The notes beneath the pieces are model-generated. The model did no database searches and was not told the origin of the DNA. It worked only from the letters and a program-made list of their open reading frames with translations. Made by a program: the position numbers and the translations under genes. A DNA stretch of 64,000 nt from Bacillus sp. FJAT-45037 (GTDB lineage Bacteria; Bacillota; Bacilli; Bacillales; Bacillaceae_D), in NCBI RefSeq assembly GCF_002797325.1, contig NZ_KZ454938.1:1066267-1130266 (forward strand). Reading direction: 5' to 3'. Positions 1-8,314 of the stretch are shown in pieces. Within the stretch, counting starts at the first letter, position 1; the number at the start of each line of letters is the position of its first letter.

Positions 1-390
1 TAAAAATAGTCCAGTTACAGTCAAAGCGATCGCTATGAAGGGCGGTGTTTTTAGAAACGTGCCAACTGAACCCTCGAGCAAGAAGCCTAGTACTCCAGTA
101 ATGCCTGTTGCAACGACGATGTAGAGCGCGAACAGGAATTGTACGCGATTTTCTTTTGAACGATTGCCAAAGTAAGAGAAAAAACCAGTTATCACTTCTA
201 CTAAATCTTTTCTGAAATAGATGATAACAGCTAAAATAGATGCTAAGTGCAAGAAAATTTCAAAGCCGAATCCAGGGAAAGAGTAGCCGAGTAACATTTG
301 AGTAATAACAATATGTGCTGTACTTGAGATGGGTAGGAATTCAGTAATCCCTTGCACAATCCCAAAAATAATTGCTTCAATTAATGACAT
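1..390 (-). CDS. uppP: undecaprenyl-diphosphatase UppP (BacA family), 5' part only
   Basis: Integral membrane phosphatase that recycles undecaprenyl pyrophosphate to the carrier lipid used in peptidoglycan synthesis; it also gives bacitracin tolerance. The reverse frame opens with ATG at 388-390 after an AAGGAGCC ribosome site. It reads MSLIEAIIFGIVQGITEFLP, then an SSTAH motif, the family's first conserved catalytic region (EGxTEFLPISSxxH type). Further hydrophobic segments follow. 130 codons are visible of a family length near 270, and the C-terminal half lies beyond base 1. No gene lies upstream on the same strand here. Family call is secure; the rest of the gene cannot be judged. Confidence 0.93.
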   Translation of the reverse strand, partial: MSLIEAIIFGIVQGITEFLPISSTAHIVITQMLLGYSFPGFGFEIFLHLASILAVIIYFRKDLVEVITGFFSYFGNRSKENRVQFLFALYIVVATGITGVLGFLLEGSVGTFLKTPPFIAIALTVTGLFL

Positions 391-508
391 AATGAGGCTC
401 CTTCTTTTTTTCGATGTTGTGTATGAGATAACTGCTCTATTCTAGCAAACTTTCACTATTTAGAAAAGAGTCTTTCAGAGGGGAATGAATTGTTTCTGTA
501 TTTGATCC

Positions 509-537
509 TTGCTTGCAGTCGTTAACCTTTCTATAAT
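509..537 (+). promoter_or_regulatory. SigA-type promoter for the thioredoxin gene
   Basis: TTGCTT at 509-514, 17-bp spacer, TATAAT at 532-537, about 40 bp ahead of the start codon at 579. The -10 is a perfect consensus and the -35 matches 4 of 6. Confidence 0.6.
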
Positions 538-578
538 GGGAATGTGAACAGTAATGCTTTTGAAATGGACGTGAGCAA

Positions 579-1094
579 ATGAAGCAACAGCGAACGATAA
601 TGGTTATAGGAGTTGCTCTTCTATTAATCATAGTAACAATCTTTACGACTGGTAAGCGTGAAGTTGGGAATGAGGTGGGCATGGTCGCAGAAAATTTTAC
701 CTTGCCTACTCATGAAAAGGGAGAAAGAGAATTTGCTGAGTACGAAGGACAAGTCATTGTCTTGAATTTTTGGGCTTCTTGGTGTGAACCTTGCCGGGAT
801 GAGATGCCTGCTTTAATGGAATTGCAAGAAGATTATCAATCAGAAGGTTTAGAAGTTGTGACAGTCAATGCTCAAAAAACAGAACGAACATTAAATGACG
901 CACCAGCTTTTATTGAAGAAATGAATTTAACGTTGCCAGTGTTCTTTGATGAGAACGGGGAGGTTTATGATCGTTACGGGCTAAGAGGGTTACCTACAAC
1001 GTTTGTTATTAACAGAGAAGGTATCATTGAACAAGTGTTGTTGGGTGAGGTTACGTATTCCGATTTAGAAGAGCATGTTGTTCCATTATTTTAA
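579..1094 (+). CDS. membrane-anchored thiol-disulfide oxidoreductase (TlpA/ResA-like)
   Basis: 171 aa. Residues about 7-24 form an uncleaved N-terminal membrane anchor, followed by a thioredoxin fold facing outward. The active site is WCEPC with Cys69 and Cys72, and a cis-proline loop (GLPTTFV) lies near residue 143. The CEPC motif is that of ResA, which reduces apocytochrome c cysteines, but resA proper lies at 54168 next to resBC, so this is a paralogue (StoA/YneN/ResA-like group). The gene stands alone between its own promoter and a terminator. The exact substrate cannot be told from sequence; disulfide exchange outside the membrane is well supported. Confidence 0.87.
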   Translation: MKQQRTIMVIGVALLLIIVTIFTTGKREVGNEVGMVAENFTLPTHEKGEREFAEYEGQVIVLNFWASWCEPCRDEMPALMELQEDYQSEGLEVVTVNAQKTERTLNDAPAFIEEMNLTLPVFFDENGEVYDRYGLRGLPTTFVINREGIIEQVLLGEVTYSDLEEHVVPLF

Positions 1095-1098
1095 AGAA

Positions 1099-1137
1099 GT
1101 CGAGCTTATGAATGTCTTTCATGAGCTCGGCTTTTTT
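1099..1137 (+). terminator. Rho-independent terminator
   Basis: GAGCTTATGAA (1102-1112) pairs with TTCATGAGCTC (1118-1128) with one G-T pair, followed by CGG and six T. It lies directly after the thioredoxin stop codon. Confidence 0.85.
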
Positions 1138-1215
1138 AATGTGTTAAACAATGGATAATCAGGTGTGAGGAGCCCAATACTAGTGAGTAAGAAAAAAAGC
1201 TAGGAGGTGGGATGG

Positions 1216-2310
1216 GTGTTTGCGGAAGAATTCACACAAGTTCAGTCGATTATTTATGAAGATGATTCTGTTCAGATCGTTGAAACACCCATCGGCGCTA
1301 AGAAAGCCATTCTCTATAAAACAATCATGCATGCTGTAAAGCCTGGTGATGATATTGTCGTCAACGTCACAGCGACGAATCTTCACTTAGGAACTGGAGG
1401 GTACGACTTTGTCAAGAGTGTAGAGCAAACAGGTCGTTATGTCTCTAAAGAGTTAACGCGTCAGGACGGTCATATTCTAAAGTTGCGATACACACCATAC
1501 CAACATCAAGTTCTTGCCATTGAGGCGCAAGAAAGCCCTTATCATTCCCTGTTCGAGCAACCTTTTTCTTTAGCGGGCAAGCCTGTCTTACTTGGTGAGT
1601 TACATAGTATGATTCCGCTCGTATACGCTACAACCCAAATTTTGAAGGGAAACGCCCGTGTCTGCGTCATCATTGATGATCAAGCAGCTCTTCCACTTGC
1701 GGTCAGTACAATGATGCGACAATTAATGAAAAAGAAATCATTTATGACAATTACGGTCGGCCAAGCGTTCGGGGGCAGCTTTGAGGCGATTACGATCCAA
1801 ACGGCACTACAATTTGCACATAATCACTTACATGCTGACGTCATAATGATTTCGGTAGGACCAGGTGTCGTTGGTACAGGAACTCACTACGGTTTTACAG
1901 GGATGTCTTTAGCTAGTTGGTCCAATATCGTTGCTTCTTTAAAAGGACTACCTGTTTGGATTCCTAGAATTTCTTTTTCTGACCCTAGACCAAGACACTT
2001 TGGGATTAGTCACCATACATTAACACCATTAAAAGAATTCTCCCTCGCCAAAAGCCTTCTACCACTACCTGTATTTACGGGTCATCGGAAAGTACGAATA
2101 AAAGAGCAGCTGAAGGAATTAGAGTGGGCTAAAGTGATGCCTGATATTCAGTGGGTATGTGAAAAACAAATGACTCCATTAACAGAAGAAGCATTGACTG
2201 CTTCTGATGTGGTCATTAAAACGATGGGGAGAGGGTATCAAGAGGACCCCTCATTTTTCTTATCTGTTGTTAGTTCGGTGTGGACGAGCTTTAATCTTGG
2301 CTCTGAGTGA
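1216..2310 (+). CDS. DUF3866 family protein
   Basis: 364 aa, recognised as the DUF3866 family of Firmicutes and Actinobacteria, which has no established function. GTG at 1216 is chosen because AGGAGGTG (1202-1209) sits 6 nt before it; the upstream GTG at 1207 is inside that ribosome site. The protein is soluble with no signal peptide. It has a Gly-rich stretch near residues 220-240 (SVGPGVVGTGTHYGFTGMSL) and SxxDPRxRHFGISHH further on, both patches of high conservation in this family. Its last about 70 bp are covered on the other strand by mciZ. Genome-neighbourhood only: it precedes nudF. Confidence 0.8.
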   Translation: MFAEEFTQVQSIIYEDDSVQIVETPIGAKKAILYKTIMHAVKPGDDIVVNVTATNLHLGTGGYDFVKSVEQTGRYVSKELTRQDGHILKLRYTPYQHQVLAIEAQESPYHSLFEQPFSLAGKPVLLGELHSMIPLVYATTQILKGNARVCVIIDDQAALPLAVSTMMRQLMKKKSFMTITVGQAFGGSFEAITIQTALQFAHNHLHADVIMISVGPGVVGTGTHYGFTGMSLASWSNIVASLKGLPVWIPRISFSDPRPRHFGISHHTLTPLKEFSLAKSLLPLPVFTGHRKVRIKEQLKELEWAKVMPDIQWVCEKQMTPLTEEALTASDVVIKTMGRGYQEDPSFFLSVVSSVWTSFNLGSE

Positions 2311-2429
2311 ACCGTCGCAATCCATTGATTCACATACGTGTATTGCTTTTTAGCTTCCTTTAATTTAGCTTTAATTTCCCATGCCTTCCCTGATAACATC
2401 ACACCCTGATTGTGTACATAAATCTTCAT
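2238..2429 (-). CDS. mciZ: MciZ-like mother-cell inhibitor of FtsZ, C-terminally extended
   Basis: 63 aa. Residues 1-40 match B. subtilis MciZ (40 aa) by recall: MK, then GVxLxGKAWEIxAKLKE and YxYVxxWI. MciZ is a SigE-dependent peptide that caps FtsZ filaments in the mother cell and stops further Z-ring formation. In B. subtilis it also lies beside nudF. A GAGGGG ribosome site lies 11 nt upstream of the ATG at 2429. No convincing SigE promoter was found in the about 90 bp upstream. The frame runs 23 residues past the usual end, into a Lys/Glu-rich tail encoded antisense to the 3' end of the DUF3866 gene. That tail is either a real lineage extension or the result of a lost stop codon. Confidence 0.8.
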   Translation of the reverse strand: MKIYVHNQGVMLSGKAWEIKAKLKEAKKQYTYVNQWIATVHSEPRLKLVHTELTTDKKNEGSS

Positions 2430-2509
2430 GTCCGCAGCATCCCCTCGATCTTAATTATGGTACACTCATATGTGCAGCGGACCATAAAAAGAACAAGGGA
2501 GCGAAAGTA

Positions 2510-3058
2510 ATGGATCACTTATATGAAAAGACGCTTCAATCGAGCTCAATCTATAAAGGGCGTATTATTGACTTACAAGTAGATGAAGTCGAGTTGCCGA
2601 ATAAAAAGACCAGTACACGCGAGATTGTTAAACATCCGGGGGCCGTGGCCATTGTTCCTGTGACAAAAGAAGGGAAGCTTATTCTTGTTCGACAATTTCG
2701 TAAAGCATTGGAAAAAACGATTATTGAGATTCCAGCTGGAAAATTGGATAAAGGGGAGTCTCCTATCGATTGTGCAAAACGTGAACTGGCGGAAGAAACG
2801 GGCTATGTGGCATCACAGTTAGAATTCCTAATTTCGTTCTATACTTCTCCAGGTTTTGCCGATGAAATCATTTATTTGTACGTTGCAACAGACCTCGAAG
2901 CAGGAGAAATGAATTGTGATGAGGATGAGTTTTTGGACGTGCTTGAAGTGTCATTGGAAGAGGCAGAAGAGATGGTGAAAGACGAGCGAATTCATGATGC
3001 GAAAACAGCCTATGCAATACAGTATTTACGCCTGCAGCAAATGAATCGTGAAAAATAA
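2510..3058 (+). CDS. nudF: ADP-ribose pyrophosphatase (Nudix hydrolase)
   Basis: 182 aa, close to the 185 aa of B. subtilis NudF. It hydrolyses ADP-ribose to AMP and ribose-5-phosphate in the cytosol. The Nudix box GX5EX7REUXEEXGU is complete (GKLDKGESPIDCAKRELAEETGYV region, about residues 78-101). The N-terminal ExxxxS.. and central beta region fit the ADP-ribose subclass. ATG at 2510 follows AAGGGAGCG. A longer in-frame reading from 2381 is rejected because its N-terminus is not family-like and it has no ribosome site. Confidence 0.93.
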   Translation: MDHLYEKTLQSSSIYKGRIIDLQVDEVELPNKKTSTREIVKHPGAVAIVPVTKEGKLILVRQFRKALEKTIIEIPAGKLDKGESPIDCAKRELAEETGYVASQLEFLISFYTSPGFADEIIYLYVATDLEAGEMNCDEDEFLDVLEVSLEEAEEMVKDERIHDAKTAYAIQYLRLQQMNREK

Positions 3059-3062
3059 AAGA

Positions 3063-3108
3063 AAAGACTTATTCCGTAGATGCATTGACCTTCGGAATAA
3101 GTCTTTTT
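3063..3108. terminator. bidirectional terminator between nudF and the gamma-lyase gene
   Basis: AAGACTTATTCCG pairs with CGGAATAAGTCTT around a 16-nt loop. There are six T on the plus side and a T-run on the minus side, so it can serve both convergent genes. Confidence 0.85.
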
Positions 3109-3110
3109 TA

Positions 3111-4298
3111 TTAATTGAGTGCTTGTTCTAGATCAGCAATAATATCTTCAACGTTTTCAATGCCTACAGAAAGTCGAATGAGTCCATCAGAAATGCCCAT
3201 TTTTATTCGTTCTTCTGCTGGGACGACAGAATGAGTCATTGAAGCAGGGTGTTGAATGAGCGAATCGACATCGCCAAGACTAACTGCTCGCTTTAGTAGA
3301 TTAAGTTTATTCATCATCTGAATACCAGCCTCTAACCCATCCGCTACTTCAAAGCTAATCAAACCGCCAAAACCGTCCATTTGTTTTTTCGCTAACTCAT
3401 GTTGAGGAAAACTCGGTAAGCCTGGATACATCACTTTCGTTGTTTTAGGATGAGCTTCAAGAAATTCAGCTACTTTTTGGGCATTCTCACAGTGACGGTC
3501 CATTCGCACACCGAGTGTCTTGATCCCTCGCACCAATAAGTAGGCGTCCATTGGGGCAAGGATGCCTCCAATATCCTTTTGAGTGGTGAAATGGATGTGA
3601 TCTAAGAATTCTTTTGTACCGATTGCCACACCTGCTATCAGATCACCATGTCCGCCAAGGTATTTGGTTGCGCTATGGACAACAACATCGCAGCCGTACT
3701 CAAGCGGGCGTTGCAAATAAGGAGACATAAAGGTGTTGTCAACAACCGTTTTGATATGCCGCTCTTTGCCGATTCGAGCTATCATTTCAAGGTCAATCAT
3801 TTCTAATGTAGGGTTCATTGGCGTTTCAATATAGATGACTTTTGTGTTTGGTTGGATGGCACGAGTCACACTGTCTTCATCAGTCATGTCACAAAGTGTG
3901 AATTCCACGTTGAATTTTTCTTTTAAAATCGATAAGAAACCAAACGTACAGCCATATAACCCCCGTGATGTCAGTATGTGATCACCAGAACGGATAAGGC
4001 CTAAAAGCACAGCTGAAATAGCAGCCATCCCTGAGGCGAAGGCCAATGCTTTTTCCCCATTCTCTAAAGCAGCTACTTTTTCTTCTAATGCTGTAACTGT
4101 TGGATTCCCAAGTCTTGAGTACACATACCCTTCTTCCTCACCCGCAAATCGTTTCCCGCCGATCTCTGTTGTTGGAAAGACAAAGGTGGATGTTTGGTGA
4201 ATTGGGAGAGCGAGAGAACCTGTTTTAGCATCTGGTTCATACCCTTTATGAACGGCTAATGTATGAAAACCGTAGGAATTGTTTTTCTTCGTTGTCAT
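3111..4298 (-). CDS. methionine gamma-lyase / cystathionine gamma-synthase family PLP enzyme
   Basis: 395 aa Cys/Met metabolism PLP enzyme. The PLP-binding lysine lies in SATKYLGGHGD, with the SRLGNPT and GMAAISA motifs ahead of it and the RLSVGIEN end motif. Overall closeness to bacterial methionine gamma-lyases (methionine to methanethiol, 2-oxobutyrate and ammonia) is recognised by eye. Cystathionine gamma-lyase or homocysteine-desulfhydrase activity cannot be excluded. The start at 4298 follows AAGGTG; a longer frame to 4328 would run into the -10 box and is rejected. No T-box or SAM riboswitch was seen in the leader. Confidence 0.83.
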   Translation of the reverse strand: MTTKKNNSYGFHTLAVHKGYEPDAKTGSLALPIHQTSTFVFPTTEIGGKRFAGEEEGYVYSRLGNPTVTALEEKVAALENGEKALAFASGMAAISAVLLGLIRSGDHILTSRGLYGCTFGFLSILKEKFNVEFTLCDMTDEDSVTRAIQPNTKVIYIETPMNPTLEMIDLEMIARIGKERHIKTVVDNTFMSPYLQRPLEYGCDVVVHSATKYLGGHGDLIAGVAIGTKEFLDHIHFTTQKDIGGILAPMDAYLLVRGIKTLGVRMDRHCENAQKVAEFLEAHPKTTKVMYPGLPSFPQHELAKKQMDGFGGLISFEVADGLEAGIQMMNKLNLLKRAVSLGDVDSLIQHPASMTHSVVPAEERIKMGISDGLIRLSVGIENVEDIIADLEQALN

Positions 4299-4328
4299 AA
4301 AACACCTTCTTTCTGTAAGCGTTTTCAA

Positions 4329-4357
4329 AATGTATCAAAAAAATAGATGAGTTACAA
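4329..4357 (-). promoter_or_regulatory. SigA-type promoter for the gamma-lyase gene
   Basis: On the minus strand: TTGTAA (complement of 4352-4357), 17-bp spacer, TACATT (complement of 4329-4334), about 30 bp ahead of the ATG at 4298. Confidence 0.5.
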
Positions 4358-4459
4358 GTATGAATAGTTATCTCGGGCTGCTTCAATTTCTACTATACTA
4401 GAAAAATGTAAAACAGAAAAGGGGTATTTTACTCAATCTAGTAATTGGATTGGACAACT

Positions 4460-4489
4460 GTCATAGACTTGCGGAGTCTCTCATAGAGT
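4460..4489 (+). promoter_or_regulatory. candidate SigE promoter of spoIIM
   Basis: GTCATAGA (4460-4467), 14-bp spacer, CATAGAGT (4482-4489), resembling the mother-cell SigE pattern of a -35 ATA-type box and CATAnnnT. It is 28 bp before the spoIIM start; spoIIM is a known SigE-dependent gene in B. subtilis. Confidence 0.6.
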
Positions 4490-4517
4490 GAAATAAGAGC
4501 AGACACGAGGAGGGCGT

Positions 4518-5159
4518 ATGATGTTTAAATATGGGGTGAGAGACCAAATAACGATGCACCTGCAAGAGAATAGATCGATTTACTTGTTTATTTCTGTTTT
4601 ATTTTTAATTGGGATTATTTTTGGTGCGATTGTCGTTAATAGTTTGAACTTAACGCAAAAAAATGATCTATATATGTATTTAGGACAATTTTTCGGACAA
4701 GTATCAGATGGGAATGTTGCTCAATCTTCGGATATTTTTAGTCAAAGCTTTGCTCATTACGCCAAATATTTCGGATTGATGTGGTTGCTTGGTCTATCGG
4801 TGATTGGTTTACCTGTAATCCTCGTTTTATTATTTCTAAAAGGTGTAGTAGTCGGTTTTACTGTTGGGTTTTTAGTGAATCAGATGGGGATGCCAGGTTT
4901 CTTTTTATCTTTCGTCGCTGTGATGCCGCAAAACTTCATCTTAGTTCCAGCATTTGTTATTGTCGGAACGGCAAGTGTTTCTTTTTGCTTAAAAATGATC
5001 CGACACCAATTCCTAAAGAAAACAAATACTCCCTTTTTCCCAATCTTTGTGAGGTATTCAGCCTTGATTTTATGTGTAGGGGGATCACTTGCCCTAGCGT
5101 CGGCAATTGAAGCCTATGTTTCACCCGTCCTAATGAAGCTAGTGTTAAATTCTTTTTAA
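4518..5159 (+). CDS. spoIIM: stage II sporulation protein M
   Basis: 213 aa membrane protein with an N-terminal cytosolic stretch and about five hydrophobic segments (about residues 22-42, 78-100, 103-122, 128-156, 175-195). In B. subtilis SpoIIM forms the engulfment complex DMP with SpoIID and SpoIIP and is made in the mother cell. AGGAGGG lies just before tandem ATG codons at 4518 and 4521, either of which could be used. Its place directly upstream of fur, yqzK and xerD is the expected one. Confidence 0.93.
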   Translation: MMFKYGVRDQITMHLQENRSIYLFISVLFLIGIIFGAIVVNSLNLTQKNDLYMYLGQFFGQVSDGNVAQSSDIFSQSFAHYAKYFGLMWLLGLSVIGLPVILVLLFLKGVVVGFTVGFLVNQMGMPGFFLSFVAVMPQNFILVPAFVIVGTASVSFCLKMIRHQFLKKTNTPFFPIFVRYSALILCVGGSLALASAIEAYVSPVLMKLVLNSF

Positions 5160-5197
5160 TAATTATTATAATTAAATAATCATTTTCGTCTTTTAAT

Positions 5198-5212
5198 TAA
5201 TAATCATTATTG
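5198..5212 (+). promoter_or_regulatory. Fur/PerR-type box at the fur promoter
   Basis: TAATAAT-C-ATTATTG is a 7-1-7 inverted repeat matching 12 of 14 bases of the Fur box TGATAATnATTATCA. It abuts the -35 hexamer at 5214. PerR boxes are similar, and B. subtilis fur is PerR-controlled, so which of the two proteins binds is open. Confidence 0.6.
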
Positions 5213-5213
5213 A

Positions 5214-5242
5214 TTGACACTTTTTTTAGGGATGATTATAAT
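5214..5242 (+). promoter_or_regulatory. consensus SigA promoter of fur
   Basis: TTGACA (5214-5219), 17-bp spacer, TATAAT (5237-5242): a perfect vegetative promoter. Transcription would begin near 5249, which excludes all in-frame starts upstream of 5280. Confidence 0.85.
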
Positions 5243-5279
5243 GATAGGAGGTAAAAGGCTCGGGAGGGACACACAACTA

Positions 5280-5735
5280 ATGGAGAAACGACTAGAACGT
5301 ATAAAAAAGCATCTGCATTCACAAAGCTATAAGCTTACACCTCAACGTGAAGCGACAGTTCGAGTGCTGTTAGAGCATGAAGAAGATCATCTGAGTGCAG
5401 AAGACGTATACCTCCTTGTTAAAGACAAAGCACCAGAGATTGGACTAGCTACGGTCTATCGAACACTAGAACTATTAGCTGAATTGAAAATCGTCGATAA
5501 AATCAACTTTGGAGATGGAGTATCTAGGTTCGACCTACGCCAAGAGGGTGCAGCTCACTTCCATCATCATTTAGTTTGCATCGAGTGCGGAGCAGTAGAT
5601 GAAATCCAAGAAGATCTATTAGGAGATGTCGAGGAAATTGTTGAGCGAGATTGGAATTTCAAGATTAAAGATCACCGTTTAACATTTCACGGAATTTGTC
5701 ACAGATGCCACGATAAAGAAGAAATTAAGGAATAA
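5280..5735 (+). CDS. fur: ferric uptake regulator Fur
   Basis: 151 aa (B. subtilis Fur 149 aa). An N-terminal winged helix (about 1-85, with GLATVYRTLELL recognition region) is followed by the metal-binding dimer domain. AHFHHHLVCIEC holds the His-rich ligand cluster, and CxxC pairs at CIEC and CHRC bind structural zinc. It represses iron-uptake genes with Fe(II). The ATG at 5280 is the family start (MEKRLERIKK) and lies about 30 nt past the predicted transcription start; GGGAGG is rather far (about 12 nt) upstream. A Fur-type box at its own promoter suggests autoregulation or PerR control. Confidence 0.95.
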   Translation: MEKRLERIKKHLHSQSYKLTPQREATVRVLLEHEEDHLSAEDVYLLVKDKAPEIGLATVYRTLELLAELKIVDKINFGDGVSRFDLRQEGAAHFHHHLVCIECGAVDEIQEDLLGDVEEIVERDWNFKIKDHRLTFHGICHRCHDKEEIKE

Positions 5736-5778
5736 GAGGAGTGCCGTTCACATATTGTGGATGGGCTCCTCTTTTATT
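5735..5778 (+). terminator. terminator after fur
   Basis: AAGAGGAG followed by tGCC pairs with GGgCTCCTCTT around 5760, then TTTATTT. It begins at the fur stop codon. Confidence 0.75.
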
Positions 5779-5858
5779 TCGTATTAAGGTATAAACCACT
5801 GTCTTTTTGGCATAGCTTGTTAGTAATTGGCATTTAAACTTGTTAAGAGGGTGAAGAG

Positions 5859-6089
5859 ATGAAACAATGGTTTTTACTTGTTTTGCAAAGTATAAAAGTT
5901 TTTCTCTTATTTATGGGATGCACACTCCTCTTTTATTATGGTATTCTATGGGTGAGTGCTGAATATGAAAGTTATCATCGATATGATGAACCAAAAGGAA
6001 AAGCAATCAAGGTTATGGGTATTGAGTCAAATGAGGTCGATGTAACATGGATCGATCGACTTATTTTCTATTATCAATACGGAGAATAA
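5859..6089 (+). CDS. yqzK: YqzK-like small membrane protein (DUF4227)
   Basis: 76 aa with one N-terminal transmembrane helix (about residues 7-30) and a short polar C-terminus ending in [11 protein letters not shown]. Size, sequence style and position between fur and xerD match the DUF4227 family of Bacillaceae. Function unknown. The ATG follows GAGGGTGAAGAG. It is probably co-transcribed with xerD, 34 nt downstream. Confidence 0.82.
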   Translation: MKQWFLLVLQSIKVFLLFMGCTLLFYYGILWVSAEYESYHRYDEPKGKAIKVMGIESNEVDVTWIDRLIFYYQYGE

Positions 6090-6123
6090 AGTAATACCTT
6101 GCTTTGCAAAAGGGAGGACTAAG

Positions 6124-7011
6124 TTGCAGAATGATGTAGTTGACTTCCTACAGTATATCCAAATCGAACGAGGGCTTGCAGACAACACAGTGCAGTCCTA
6201 TCGACGTGATCTATTAAGTTATGTGAAATTTATAGACAACGTAGCAACCGTTCAATCGTTTACCGATGTCACACGTCATCATATTGTGGATTATCTGTAT
6301 TTCTTAAAAGAACAGGGACGAGCTGAGGCAACGATTGCTCGAACAATTGCTTCGATTCGTGCACTTCATCAATTTCTTCTTCGAGAAAAACGAAGCACAG
6401 GAGACCCTTCTGTTCACTTAAACATTCCTAAGGCTTCAAAGCGCTTACCAAAAGTGTTATCATTAGGTGAGGTCGAAACATTCCTTGAAATACCAGGAAA
6501 CAGTCCTTTTGATCTAAGAAACAAAGCAATGATTGAAACGCTTTACGCTACAGGGATGCGCGTTTCTGAAATTATCAATCTAACATTGTCTGATACTCAT
6601 TTATCGATGGGGTTTGTTCGTTGTGTAGGTAAAGGAAACAAAGAGCGAATCATTCCACTCGGATCGCAAGCAACGAAAGCGCTTCAACATTATATAGAGA
6701 ATGCTAGATCTCACATGTTGAAGAAAAATCGCCATGAAGTATTGTTTGTGAATCATACCGGGAAACCGCTATCTAGACAAGGTTTTTGGAAGATTATAAA
6801 AAAACTTGCTCGAGAGGCAAAAATTGAAAAAGAACTTACACCGCATACGCTCAGACATTCATTTGCCACTCATTTATTAGAAAATGGGGCAGATTTAAGA
6901 GCCGTTCAGGAAATGCTGGGACATGTTGATATTTCAACAACGCAAATATATACCCATGTGACAAAAGCAAGAATGAAGGACGTTTATGCTCAGTTTCATC
7001 CAAGGGCATAA
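6124..7011 (+). CDS. xerD: site-specific tyrosine recombinase XerD
   Basis: 295 aa. An N-terminal SAM-like core-binding domain (about 1-90) precedes the catalytic domain. The catalytic residues are Arg146, Lys170, His241, Arg244 (HTLRH), His267 and nucleophile Tyr276 (IYTHVT). With XerC it resolves chromosome dimers at dif during division. The TTG start at 6124 has GGGAGG 9 nt upstream, and the resulting N-terminus is family-like. In B. subtilis it is called RipX/XerD and has the same neighbours. Confidence 0.95.
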   Translation: MQNDVVDFLQYIQIERGLADNTVQSYRRDLLSYVKFIDNVATVQSFTDVTRHHIVDYLYFLKEQGRAEATIARTIASIRALHQFLLREKRSTGDPSVHLNIPKASKRLPKVLSLGEVETFLEIPGNSPFDLRNKAMIETLYATGMRVSEIINLTLSDTHLSMGFVRCVGKGNKERIIPLGSQATKALQHYIENARSHMLKKNRHEVLFVNHTGKPLSRQGFWKIIKKLAREAKIEKELTPHTLRHSFATHLLENGADLRAVQEMLGHVDISTTQIYTHVTKARMKDVYAQFHPRA

Positions 7012-7115
7012 TCGTGCACATTATAGAGGTCAGACTTCTGACATCTAATACAATTAGCAAATAACACCACTTATAGGCAATACTATATGGAGTGTTAGGT
7101 GAAGGAGGCATTTTT

Positions 7116-8297
7116 ATGAATAAAAAATCATTTAATCGAATTTTTTTAATTGTAATGGACTCTGTTGGGATTGGTGAATCCCCTGATGCAGCAAAATTTG
7201 GAGATGTAGGTTCAAACACTCTTGGACATATCGCTGAAAAAATGAATGGACTTAACATGCCTAATTTGGAAAAGTTAGGATTGAGCCATATAAAGGAAAT
7301 TAAAGGGGTCGAAAAAGTTACTCAACCTCTTGCCCATTATTCAAAAATGCAAGAAGCATCCAATGGGAAAGATACGATGACAGGACATTGGGAGATTATG
7401 GGCCTTAATATACAAGAGCCTTTTCAAGTTTTCCCACAAGGATTTCCTAGTGAGCTTGTTGAAGAACTAGAGCGATTAAGTGGCCGTAAAATCATAGGAA
7501 ACAAAGTCGCATCTGGAACTGAAATTTTAGATGAATTGGCGCAAGATCATGTAGAGACAGGTGCATTAATTGTTTACACATCAGCAGATTCAGTCTTGCA
7601 AATTGCAGCCCATGAAGAGATTGTGCCGATTGACGAATTATATAAAATTTGTGAAATGGCAAGAGAGTTAACGCTTGACCCAGTATATATGGTAGGTCGC
7701 ATCATTGCCCGTCCATTCCTTGGATCAATTGGTAATTGGATGCGAACAGCGAATCGTCATGACTATGCGTTAAAGCCATTTGAGCGTACCGTGATGAATG
7801 AATTAAAAGATGGTGGTCTCGATTCGATTGCGATTGGAAAGATTTCAGACATCTATGACGGTGAAGGAATCACAGAAGCCATTCGTACCATTTCTAATGA
7901 TGATGGCATGGAAAAGTTAATTGGGACGATGAAAAAAGATTTCAAGGGGATTAGTTTCTTGAATTTGGTTGATTTTGATGCGCTTTATGGCCATCGTCGT
8001 GACCCAATCGGTTATGGGATGGCGCTTGAGCAATTTGACCGTCAATTAACAGAAGTGTTTGCTGAGCTAAGAGAGAATGACCTGCTAATGATTACAGCAG
8101 ACCACGGAAATGATCCGACACAACCAGGAACCGATCATACGCGTGAATATGTGCCTTTACTTGTGCATTACAAAGGACAAACAGCAGCGAAAGATCTAGG
8201 AATTCGTGAAACATTTGCTGATATTGGAGCAACGATTGCGGATAACTTTAATGTTCAATTACCAAAGCATGGGAAAAGTTTTTTAAACGATCTATAA
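7116..8297 (+). CDS. deoB: phosphopentomutase
   Basis: 393 aa alkaline-phosphatase-superfamily mutase interconverting (deoxy)ribose-1-phosphate and -5-phosphate, so linking nucleoside phosphorolysis to central metabolism. The N-terminal metal motif is [12 protein letters not shown]; the inserted cap domain occupies about 100-220; C-terminal TADHGNDPT and the H of DHTREYVP complete the dinuclear metal site. GAAGGAGG at 7101-7108 fixes the ATG at 7116, shortening the longest frame by 8 codons. punA follows after 17 nt. Called drm in B. subtilis. Confidence 0.96.
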   Translation: MNKKSFNRIFLIVMDSVGIGESPDAAKFGDVGSNTLGHIAEKMNGLNMPNLEKLGLSHIKEIKGVEKVTQPLAHYSKMQEASNGKDTMTGHWEIMGLNIQEPFQVFPQGFPSELVEELERLSGRKIIGNKVASGTEILDELAQDHVETGALIVYTSADSVLQIAAHEEIVPIDELYKICEMARELTLDPVYMVGRIIARPFLGSIGNWMRTANRHDYALKPFERTVMNELKDGGLDSIAIGKISDIYDGEGITEAIRTISNDDGMEKLIGTMKKDFKGISFLNLVDFDALYGHRRDPIGYGMALEQFDRQLTEVFAELRENDLLMITADHGNDPTQPGTDHTREYVPLLVHYKGQTAAKDLGIRETFADIGATIADNFNVQLPKHGKSFLNDL

Positions 8298-8314
8298 GTT
8301 AAGGGGGAAAAGAA

